Shown here one piece after another: positions 1 through 5,767 of a stretch of 7,852 bases of DNA. Location: the NCBI GenBank assembly GCA_964505725.1, contig CAZDJK010000050.1, positions 1 through 7,852 on the forward strand, given 5' to 3'. Under the pieces are notes generated by a model. The model saw nothing but the letters and a program-made list of their open reading frames with translations. It was not told the DNA's origin and made no database searches. Position 1 is the stretch's first letter. Every line of letters begins with the position of its first letter. The position numbers and the translations under genes are program-made. The DNA is from CAVRJC01 sp964505725. Its GTDB lineage: Bacteria; Actinomycetota; Acidimicrobiia; IMCC26256; DASPTH01.

Positions 1-142
1 AGGCGCTCTGCCACGTCGAACATGCACCGATCAAACCACGGGGGTACGACACCAACCCCCGGGGCAGGTCCCACCGGCGACCGGGCGGGCGGCCCGTCCG
101 CAGCCTGTTCCGGGAGCGCCGCGGACGCGCTATCGTCGGCCG
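1..142. other. upstream non-coding region
   Basis: I recognise no gene here. All three + frames are open from the left edge, but this is uninformative in such GC-rich DNA, and the translations are low-complexity Pro/Gly/Arg/Ala. A perfect 7-bp inverted repeat (CGGGGGT at 39-45, ACCCCCG at 55-61, 9-nt loop) could be a transcription terminator stem or an operator. It has no T-run on the + side and only a short TTT on the - side. A reverse-strand ATG at 23 would read M-F-D-V-A-E-R before the edge, which is plausible for a divergent gene but far too short to call. Confidence 0.4.
131..136 (+). promoter_or_regulatory. possible -10 element for dnaE1
   Basis: TATCGT fits the actinobacterial TANNNT -10 pattern and is the only such match on either strand between 24 and 236. 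Transcription would begin near 143 and give a leader of about 94 nt. At a 17-bp spacing the -35 position reads TTCCGG, which is a poor match, so the promoter is weakly supported. If it is real, the inverted repeats at 143-182 lie at the start of the transcript. Confidence 0.35.
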
Positions 143-162
143 GAATCACAGCCGTGTGATTC
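143..162. promoter_or_regulatory. perfect inverted repeat in dnaE1 leader
   Basis: GAATCACA (143-150) and TGTGATTC (155-162) are exact reverse complements separated by GCCG. The element is either a dyad operator or an RNA hairpin with an 8-bp stem and a 4-nt loop. It shares its right end with the next dyad (160-182). The half-sites TCACA/TGTGA are spaced by 4 and inverted relative to a CRP site (TGTGA-N6-TCACA), so it is not a CRP box. I do not recognise the binding protein. Confidence 0.55.
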
Positions 163-201
163 TCCACAGGCATTGTGGAGAAAGGCGCAGGCTGTGGACG
201 A
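160..201. promoter_or_regulatory. cluster of three DnaA-box-like 9-mers
   Basis: TTCTCCACA lies at 160-168. Its exact inverse TGTGGAGAA lies at 174-182, so the two form a 9-bp perfect dyad with a 5-bp spacer. TGTGGACGA at 193-201 reads TCGTCCACA on the - strand. All carry the TCCACA core and differ by one base from TTATCCACA and/or TTGTCCACA. They fit the looser high-GC actinobacterial consensus (T/C)(T/C)(G/A/C)TCCACA as I recall it. The setting, just upstream of a replicative polymerase gene, suggests DnaA-mediated control of dnaE1. An origin is unlikely because dnaA and dnaN are not here. The dyad could also act as an RNA hairpin. Confidence 0.55.
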
Positions 202-225
202 AGCGCCAGTGGAACGGTGAGTGAG

Positions 226-231
226 AGGGAG
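226..231 (+). promoter_or_regulatory. ribosome binding site of dnaE1
   Basis: AGGGAG ends 5 nt before the TTG at 237. It decides the start: the TTG begins M-A-K-S-F-A-H-L-H-L-H-T, the usual N-terminus of DnaE1, and no ATG or GTG fits better. Confidence 0.75.
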
Positions 232-236
232 CCCGG

Positions 237-3200
237 TTGGCCAAGTCGTTCGCGCACCTGCACCTCCACACCGAGTTCTCCATGCTCGACGGCGCGGCGC
301 GGATCAACGAGGTGGTGGCCACCGCCGCGGCCGACGGCCAGCCCGCGGTGGGCATCACCGACCACGGCAACATGTACGGCGTCCTCGACTTCTACCGCGC
401 CGCGCGCGACGCCGGGCTCACCCCGGTGCTCGGCACCGAGGCGTACATGGTCACCACGAGCCGGCACGACCGCCCACGCCGGGACGAGCACGACATCTTC
501 CATCTCACCGTGCTGGCCGAGAGCACCGCCGGCTACAAGAACCTCATCAAGGTCGCGTCGAGCGCGTACCTCGAGGGCTTCTACCAGAAGCCCCGCGTCG
601 ACTTCGAGCTGCTCGAGCAGCACCACGAGGGCCTCGTCGCAACCTCGGGATGCCTCGGCGGCGCGGTGTCACAGGCGCTGATGAAGGGCGACTACACGTA
701 CGCCTGCGAGCTCGTCGAGCGGTTCCAGTCGATCTTCGGCCGCGACTCGTTCTTCGTCGAGCTGCAGGACCACGGGCTCCCCGAGCAGCAGCAGGTCAAC
801 CCGCAGCTCGTGCGCATCGCGCGTGAGCTGCGAGCACCGCTGCTCGCCACCAACGACAGCCACTACGTGCACCGTCACGACGCCGAGTCGCACGACGCCC
901 TGCTCTGCGTGCAGACCGGCGCGGTGCAGACCGATCCCAAGCGGTTCAAGTTCGACGCCGACGAGTTCTACCTGAAGACCGCGCAGGAGATGCGCGACCT
1001 CTTCGCCGACTATCCCGAAGCGTGCGACAACACGCTCCTCATTGCCGAGCGCGCGAACGTCGAGATCGAGTTCGGCAACGCGCCGCTACCGCGGTTCCCC
1101 GTGCCCGAGGGCCACGACGAGGACTCGTACCTGCGCGAGCTCACGATGGAGGGCGCGAAGGAGCGCTACGGGATGACGCCGCCCGCGCACGTGATCGAGC
1201 GAGTGGAGTACGAGCTCGGCGTGATCAAGACCATGGGCTTCTCGGCCTACTTCCTCATCGTGTGGGATCTCTACCGGTACGCGCACTCACGCGGGATTCG
1301 GGTCGGGCCGGGGCGGGGAAGCGCCGCGGGGTCGTGCGTCTCGTACTGCCTCCGTATCGCCGGCATCGACCCGATCAGGTACGACCTGCTGTTCGAGCGG
1401 TTCCTGAACCCGGGCCGCAAGCAGATGCCCGACATCGACATGGACTTCGACTCCCGGTACCGCAGCGAGATGATCAGGTACGCGTCGGAGCGGTACGGGC
1501 ACGACCACGTGGCGCAGATCATCACGTTCTCCACCATCAAGGCGCGCGCCGCAGTGCGCGACAGCGCGCGTGTGCTCGGCTACCCGTACGGCATGGGTGA
1601 TCGGATCGCCAAGCTCATGCCGCCACTGATCATGGGCCGCGACACCCCGTTGCGCGCCTGCCTCGAGCCGGTCGCGGGCCACGAGGACGGCTACAAGATG
1701 GCGTCGGAGCTGCGCTTGCTCTTCGACACCGATCCCGACGCCAAGCGGGTCATCGAAGTCGCGCGCGGCCTCGAGGGATTGCGGCGCCAGGACGGCATCC
1801 ACGCCGCGGCAGTGGTCATCACGAGCGAGCCGCTCACCGAGTACCTCCCGATCCAGCGCAAGCCCGACGGCGGCGACCTCGAGGACGCGCCCATCGTCAC
1901 CCAGTACGAGATGCACGGGGTGGAGGACCTCGGGCTGCTCAAGATGGACTTCCTCGGCCTGCGCAACCTCGACGTCATCGAGATCACCCTCGATCTGGTG
2001 GAGCAGTCGACCGGCGCACGCCCCGACATCGACCGCGCCCTGCTCGACGACGACCCCACGTTCGATCTGTTGCGCCGGGGCGACACCATCGGCGTGTTCC
2101 AGCTCGAAGGTGTGCCGATGCGCGCGCTGCTGCGCTCTCTCGCGCCCACGACCTTCGAGGATGTCGCCGCGCTCATCGCGCTCTACCGCCCGGGGCCGAT
2201 GGCCCAGAACTGGCACAACGAGTACGCCGACCGCAAGAACGGCCGCAGGCCCGTGACCTACCCGCACCCCGACCTCGAGGAGGTGCTGGCGCCCACGTAC
2301 GGCCTGATGATCTACCAGGAGCAGCTCATGCGCGTGGCGCAGCGCCTCGCCGGGTACACGCTCGAAGAGGCCGACAACCTACGCAAGGCAACTGGCAAGA
2401 AGGACCGCAGGCTCATCGCCCGCGAGCGCTCCAAGTTCGTGTCGGGCTGCGTCGCGCTCGGCCATTCCGAGCAGTTCGGCGAGCGGATCTTCGACACGGT
2501 CGAGCCGTTCGCCGACTACTCGTTCGGGAAGGCGCACTCCTTCGGTTACGGGCTCATCACCTACCAGACCGCCTACCTGAAGGCGAACTACCCGGTCGAG
2601 TACCTCGCCGCGTTGCTCACGAGCGTCAAGACGAACAAGGACCAGACGGCGGTGTTCCTCAACGAGTGCCGCCAGATGAACGTGTCGGTGCTGGTCCCCG
2701 ACGTGAACCTCTCCGTGTCCGACTTCTCGGTCCACGACGGCCGGATCAGCTTCGGCCTGTCCGCGGTGCGCAACGTGGGCGAGGGGGTGGTCGCCCACAT
2801 CGTGGCGGCCCGGACCGCGGGCGGCCCGTTCGCCGACTTCTACGACTTCTGCGATCGGGTCGACCCGTCCGTGCTCAACAAGCGGACGGTCGAGTCGCTG
2901 ATCAAGGCGGGCGCGTTCGACTCGCTCGGCCACCCGCGTCAGGGGCTCCTGTTCGCCTACGAGCAGATCCTCGACTCCGTGCTCGAACGACGCCGCAACG
3001 AGGCGGAGGGCCAGTTCGACCTGTTCTCGTCGCTCGGCGGCGACGCGCCCGCGGCAGTCGCGGGCCACCGCGCCGAGATCCCCGACACCGAGTTCGCGAA
3101 GTCGGAGCGTCTGGCGTTCGAGAAGGAGATGCTCGGCCTCTACGTGAGCGAGCACCCGCTGCTGGGCGCCGAGCGCGCGCTCCGTCGCTACGTCGACGGC

Positions 3201-3719
3201 ACGCTCTCCGAGCTGCGGGAGGGGCGTGAGGGCGAGCTGCGCATGGTCGGCGGGATCGTCACGTCGCTGACGCGCAAGTACACGAGGCGCGGCGAGCTGA
3301 TGGCCACCTTCGTGCTGGAGGATCTCGGCGCCGCGCTCGAGGTCATGGTGTTCCCGAAGACGATGACCCAGTACGGTCACCTGCTCGAGGACGACGCGAT
3401 CGTGTGCGTGCGCGGCAGGCTCGACCTGCGCGACGAGACGCCGAAGGTGATCGCGATGGAGGTCGAGCGCCCCGAGCTCGTGCTCGACAGCGGCCCTCCG
3501 GTGCGCATCCGCGTCCGGGTGGGCGCGCTCTCCGACCACAAGGTCGGGCGGCTCACCGCCATCCTCGCCGAGCACCCCGGCGACAGCCCGGTGTACGTGC
3601 ACCTCGAGAGCCCGGAGAAGACGACGGTGCTCCGCCTCGGCGACGACCACCTCGTCGACGCCGGCAACGGGCTGTTCGCCGAGCTCCGCGTCCTGCTGGG
3701 CGCCGACTGCATCACCTGA
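237..3719 (+). CDS. dnaE: DNA polymerase III subunit alpha (DnaE1)
   Basis: This is the catalytic subunit of the replicative DNA polymerase, a C-family enzyme acting at the replication fork with the beta clamp. It is 1160 aa, normal for actinobacterial DnaE1, and starts at TTG behind a good ribosome site. The N-terminal PHP domain (about 5-280) keeps all nine expected metal ligands: H9, H11, D18, H43, E68, H89, C139, D207 and H209. By analogy with mycobacterial DnaE1 it should therefore have 3'-5' proofreading activity. The polymerase core has GPGRGSAAGS (357-366), the palm motif PDIDMDFD (398-405, with D401 and D403) and a third acidic residue, D571, in KMDFLGL. KATGKK (717-722) and FGKAH (763-767) are slightly unusual versions of AMGKK and FNKSH. 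A helix-hairpin-helix with NKRTVESLIKAGAFDSLG lies at about 881-898, the clamp-binding motif QFDLF at 926-930, and an OB fold at about 1001-1078. The C-terminus LLGADCIT also resembles mycobacterial DnaE1. It is not DnaE2, which lacks some PHP ligands and belongs to mutasome operons. Confidence 0.98.
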   Translation: MAKSFAHLHLHTEFSMLDGAARINEVVATAAADGQPAVGITDHGNMYGVLDFYRAARDAGLTPVLGTEAYMVTTSRHDRPRRDEHDIFHLTVLAESTAGYKNLIKVASSAYLEGFYQKPRVDFELLEQHHEGLVATSGCLGGAVSQALMKGDYTYACELVERFQSIFGRDSFFVELQDHGLPEQQQVNPQLVRIARELRAPLLATNDSHYVHRHDAESHDALLCVQTGAVQTDPKRFKFDADEFYLKTAQEMRDLFADYPEACDNTLLIAERANVEIEFGNAPLPRFPVPEGHDEDSYLRELTMEGAKERYGMTPPAHVIERVEYELGVIKTMGFSAYFLIVWDLYRYAHSRGIRVGPGRGSAAGSCVSYCLRIAGIDPIRYDLLFERFLNPGRKQMPDIDMDFDSRYRSEMIRYASERYGHDHVAQIITFSTIKARAAVRDSARVLGYPYGMGDRIAKLMPPLIMGRDTPLRACLEPVAGHEDGYKMASELRLLFDTDPDAKRVIEVARGLEGLRRQDGIHAAAVVITSEPLTEYLPIQRKPDGGDLEDAPIVTQYEMHGVEDLGLLKMDFLGLRNLDVIEITLDLVEQSTGARPDIDRALLDDDPTFDLLRRGDTIGVFQLEGVPMRALLRSLAPTTFEDVAALIALYRPGPMAQNWHNEYADRKNGRRPVTYPHPDLEEVLAPTYGLMIYQEQLMRVAQRLAGYTLEEADNLRKATGKKDRRLIARERSKFVSGCVALGHSEQFGERIFDTVEPFADYSFGKAHSFGYGLITYQTAYLKANYPVEYLAALLTSVKTNKDQTAVFLNECRQMNVSVLVPDVNLSVSDFSVHDGRISFGLSAVRNVGEGVVAHIVAARTAGGPFADFYDFCDRVDPSVLNKRTVESLIKAGAFDSLGHPRQGLLFAYEQILDSVLERRRNEAEGQFDLFSSLGGDAPAAVAGHRAEIPDTEFAKSERLAFEKEMLGLYVSEHPLLGAERALRRYVDGTLSELREGREGELRMVGGIVTSLTRKYTRRGELMATFVLEDLGAALEVMVFPKTMTQYGHLLEDDAIVCVRGRLDLRDETPKVIAMEVERPELVLDSGPPVRIRVRVGALSDHKVGRLTAILAEHPGDSPVYVHLESPEKTTVLRLGDDHLVDAGNGLFAELRVLLGADCIT

Positions 3720-3822
3720 CTGCTGCCTCGCTTGCTGCTCGGCGGGATGCCCGCCTCGCGGCCGCTCGCTCGGGGCCGCCTACGCTCGCTGCGCTCGCTG
3801 CGCCGGCCCTGATGGTGGAACA
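3720..3822. terminator. structured intergenic region after dnaE1
   Basis: Twenty-two bases after the dnaE1 stop there is a perfect 6-bp hairpin with a 3-nt loop (GGCGGG at 3741-3746, CCCGCC at 3750-3755). A second follows (GCGGCC 3758-3763, GGCCGC 3774-3779, 10-nt loop). The word CTCGCT occurs four times (3727, 3765, 3785, 3794), including an exact 9-bp tandem CGCTCGCTG at 3783-3800. The two hairpins may act together as a terminator for dnaE1, but there is no T-tract, so intrinsic termination is uncertain. TACGCT at 3781-3786 also fits TANNNT and could serve the next gene, though it lies inside the repeats. Confidence 0.35.
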
Positions 3823-3842
3823 ACGAGAGATGACGAGAGATG
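3823..3842. repeat. 10-bp tandem direct repeat upstream of npdG
   Basis: ACGAGAGATG occurs twice back to back (3823-3832 and 3833-3842), 34 bases before the npdG start. The period is close to one helical turn, so both copies face the same side of the DNA, which would suit a regulator binding side by side. A chance or slippage duplication is equally possible. Confidence 0.5.
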
Positions 3843-3862
3843 GGGCGGCGCGCCGGCGGTGT

Positions 3863-3867
3863 GGGAG
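3863..3867 (+). promoter_or_regulatory. ribosome binding site of npdG
   Basis: GGGAG lies 9 nt before the ATG at 3877. It supports this start over the in-frame GTG at 3859, which would overlap the site and add six residues (V/M-W-E-S-L-R) before the Rossmann strand that normally begins this family. Confidence 0.6.
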
Positions 3868-3876
3868 TCTCTACGC

Positions 3877-4551
3877 ATGGAGATCGGTGTCTTGGGCGGG
3901 ACGGGGCCGGCAGGGCAGGGGATCGCGCTGCGGCTCGCAGCGAGCGGCAACGACGTGATCGTCGGATCCCGTGACGCCGCCCGGGCCGCCGGCATCGTCG
4001 ACGGACTGCGGGAGCAGTGGGGTGACCGGGTGCGCGGCCTCCGCCCCGGCGACAACGCCGCCGCCGCGGCCGCGCCCGTCGTCGTGGTCGCCACCGTGTG
4101 GGACGCCGCCGTCGACACCGCCCGGGCACACGCCGACGCCCTGGCGGGCAAGGTGGTCCTGGTGATCGCCAACGGCATGGAAAAGGTCGGCCGCGAGTTC
4201 CGTCCCGTGATGCCCGAGGAGGGCTCCGTCTCCGCCGCGGTGCAGGCCGCGGTACCGGCGGCCCGGGTCGCCGCCGCCTTCCAGCACATCCCGGCCGCCG
4301 AACTCGAGGACCTCGACCACGAGCTCCACGCCGACGTGCTCGTGGCCGCCGACGACGACGAGGCACGCGAGCTCGTGCTGGCGCTCGTCGACGACATGCC
4401 GGGCCTCCGCGGCTTCGACGCCGGGTCGCTCGCGAACGCGGTCGGCATCGAGGCGCTGACCGCGGCGCTCATCACCGTGAACGTGCGCCACAAGGGGAAG
4501 GCGAGCGTGCACTTCTCCGGCGTCGAGCCGCGCGCGCGGACGAGGAGCTGA
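3877..4551 (+). CDS. npdG: NADPH-dependent F420 reductase
   Basis: This cytosolic enzyme should pass hydride between NADPH and the deazaflavin cofactor F420 and so supply F420H2 to F420-dependent reductases. The product is 224 aa, the usual length for the FNO/NpdG family. Residues 1-11 (MEIGVLGGTGP) followed by AGQG form the Rossmann nucleotide-binding loop with the family-typical GGTGPxGxG. T9, S31, R32 and R36 lie where the archaeal enzyme binds the NADP 2'-phosphate, as I recall its structure, which favours NADPH over NADH. QHIPAAEL (H137) and the C-terminal FDAGSLANAVGIEALTAAL are also family signatures. The stop lies one base before the next start, so the two genes are very likely one operon and translationally coupled. 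A more distant NAD(P)-binding oxidoreductase of the same fold is the main alternative; F420 use is inferred from family membership. Confidence 0.85.
   Translation: MEIGVLGGTGPAGQGIALRLAASGNDVIVGSRDAARAAGIVDGLREQWGDRVRGLRPGDNAAAAAAPVVVVATVWDAAVDTARAHADALAGKVVLVIANGMEKVGREFRPVMPEEGSVSAAVQAAVPAARVAAAFQHIPAAELEDLDHELHADVLVAADDDEARELVLALVDDMPGLRGFDAGSLANAVGIEALTAALITVNVRHKGKASVHFSGVEPRARTRS
4542..4547 (+). promoter_or_regulatory. ribosome binding site of mshC-like gene
   Basis: GAGGAG lies inside the last codons of npdG, 5 nt before the GTG at 4553. It supports that GTG as the start and co-translation with npdG. Confidence 0.75.
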
Positions 4552-4552
4552 C

Positions 4553-5722
4553 GTGGAGATCTACGACACCGCGCAACGGGCGGTGGTGCCGCTCGAGCTG
4601 GGCCCGGTCGTGCGCATGTACGTGTGCGGCATCACGCCCTACGACTCCACGCACCTCGGGCACGCGGCGACCTATCTCACCTACGACATCCTCGTCCGCC
4701 GGCTCGAGGAGCTCGGCCACGAGGTGCGCATGGTTCGCAACGTCACCGACGTCGACGACTCGATCCTCCCCAAAGCACGCCAGCTCGGCGTGCCCTACCT
4801 CGAGTTGGCCGCCGACGAGCTCGCCCGCTTCCGCTCCGACATGGACGCCCTGGGTATGCGGCCGCCGTTCGCGGAACCCCGCGCCACCGAGTCGATCGAC
4901 GGGATGGTCGAGATGATCGCCCGCCTCCTCGACTCTGGTCACGCCTACCTCACCCATGGCACCGTCTACTTCGACGTGGCCTCGTTCCCGCGGTACGGCG
5001 AGCTCTCGCACTATCCGCGGGAGCACATGCTCCGCCTCGCCCGCGCCCGGGGAGGAAACCCCGACGACCCACACCGCCGCGACCCGCTCGACTTCGTGCT
5101 CTGGCAGCCGTCGCTCCCCGACGAGCCGAAGTGGCGGGCGCCCTTCGGCGTGGGGCGACCCGGCTGGCACATCGAGTGCTCGACCATGGCCACGATGGAG
5201 CTCGGGCCCACAATTGACATCCACGGTGGAGGAACCGACCTCATCTTCCCGCACCACGAGTGCGAGATCGCCCAGACCGAGTGCTGCACCAAGGAGAGGT
5301 TCGTCCGTTACTGGGTCCACTCGGCGATGGTGAGCTACGAGGGCGAGAAGATGTCGAAGTCGCTCGGGAACCTCGTGTTCGTGAGCGACCTGCTCAAGAC
5401 CGCCGACCCGCGCGCCATTCGGCTCGCGCTGATGCGTCACCACTACCGCGCCGGCTTCGAGTGGCACGACACCGATCTCGAGGAGGGCACCGCGCTGCTG
5501 CACCGGCTGCTCGCCGCCGCGAATGCGACCGACGGCCCTGACCCGCGCCCGTTCGCGGCAGCGGCGCGGGCCGCGATCGACCGCGACCTCGACTCGCCGA
5601 AGGCGCTCGACGCGCTCGACGACCTCGCGAGCGCGGTGCTCTCGGGTGGCGGCGACCCCTCGGCGCCGCGTGTCCTCCGCGAGCTCGGCGCGATGCTCGG
5701 CCTGGATCTCGCGCGCGGCTGA
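4553..5722 (+). CDS. mshC: MshC-like cysteine ligase (mycothiol pathway)
   Basis: MshC joins cysteine to GlcN-inositol, using ATP through a cysteinyl-adenylate, in mycothiol synthesis. The family is derived from class I cysteinyl-tRNA synthetase (CysRS). The product is 389 aa. For MshC: MYVCGITPYDSTHLGHAATY (22-41) is the MshC version of the HIGH region (HLGH 34-37), the protein ends in an LDSPKALDAL...LGLDL tail like MshC, and it is about 70 aa shorter than CysRS, lacking the distal anticodon-binding part. GRPGWHIEC (C209) and KMSKS (266-270) are shared by both families. For CysRS: the zinc site reads C25, C209, H234 and E238 in HHECEIAQTE, with the fourth ligand glutamate kept, whereas mycobacterial MshC has HHEFTAAHAE and lacks it. 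It could therefore be a divergent MshC or a minimal CysRS. MshC is preferred. It starts at GTG one base after npdG. Confidence 0.7.
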   Translation: MEIYDTAQRAVVPLELGPVVRMYVCGITPYDSTHLGHAATYLTYDILVRRLEELGHEVRMVRNVTDVDDSILPKARQLGVPYLELAADELARFRSDMDALGMRPPFAEPRATESIDGMVEMIARLLDSGHAYLTHGTVYFDVASFPRYGELSHYPREHMLRLARARGGNPDDPHRRDPLDFVLWQPSLPDEPKWRAPFGVGRPGWHIECSTMATMELGPTIDIHGGGTDLIFPHHECEIAQTECCTKERFVRYWVHSAMVSYEGEKMSKSLGNLVFVSDLLKTADPRAIRLALMRHHYRAGFEWHDTDLEEGTALLHRLLAAANATDGPDPRPFAAAARAAIDRDLDSPKALDALDDLASAVLSGGGDPSAPRVLRELGAMLGLDLARG

Positions 5723-5752
5723 ATGCCGCGCAGCGTCGGGAAGGGCCGCTGG

Positions 5753-5758
5753 TAACGT
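5753..5758 (+). promoter_or_regulatory. -10 element of probable leaderless thrS promoter
   Basis: TAACGT fits TANNNT and ends 9 bases before the thrS ATG at 5768, so transcription would start at or within about 3 nt of the start codon. There is no Shine-Dalgarno sequence at a usable distance; the only purine run, GGGAAGGG at 5738-5745, is 22 nt away. No convincing -35 is visible. Leaderless mRNAs are common in actinobacteria. The leader is far too short for a T-box. Confidence 0.6.
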
Positions 5759-5767
5759 CGGTCGGCG

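Noticed and set aside
16..31. Possible LexA/SOS box
   Set aside because: TCGAAC is followed by ATGCACCGA and not by a GTTCGA half-site, so only one half is present. dnaE1, unlike dnaE2, is not expected to be SOS-controlled.
143..201. Replication origin
   Set aside because: Three DnaA-like sites are present, but there is no AT-rich unwinding stretch and dnaA/dnaN are not adjacent. A regulatory role is more likely.
1287..2267. 326-codon open frame on the - strand inside dnaE1
   Set aside because: Same reason: a mirror frame of conserved coding sequence without its own signals.
2379..3650. 423-codon open frame on the - strand inside dnaE1
   Set aside because: It is fully antisense to a well-conserved polymerase gene, with Arg/His/Leu-rich composition and no motif.
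3859..3876. Earlier GTG start for npdG
   Set aside because: It would add six residues before the conserved MEIGVLGGTG start and would overlap the best ribosome site.
5723..5767. T-box or other threonine-sensing leader before thrS
   Set aside because: Only 45 bases separate the genes, and the -10 motif lies within them, leaving no room for such an RNA.
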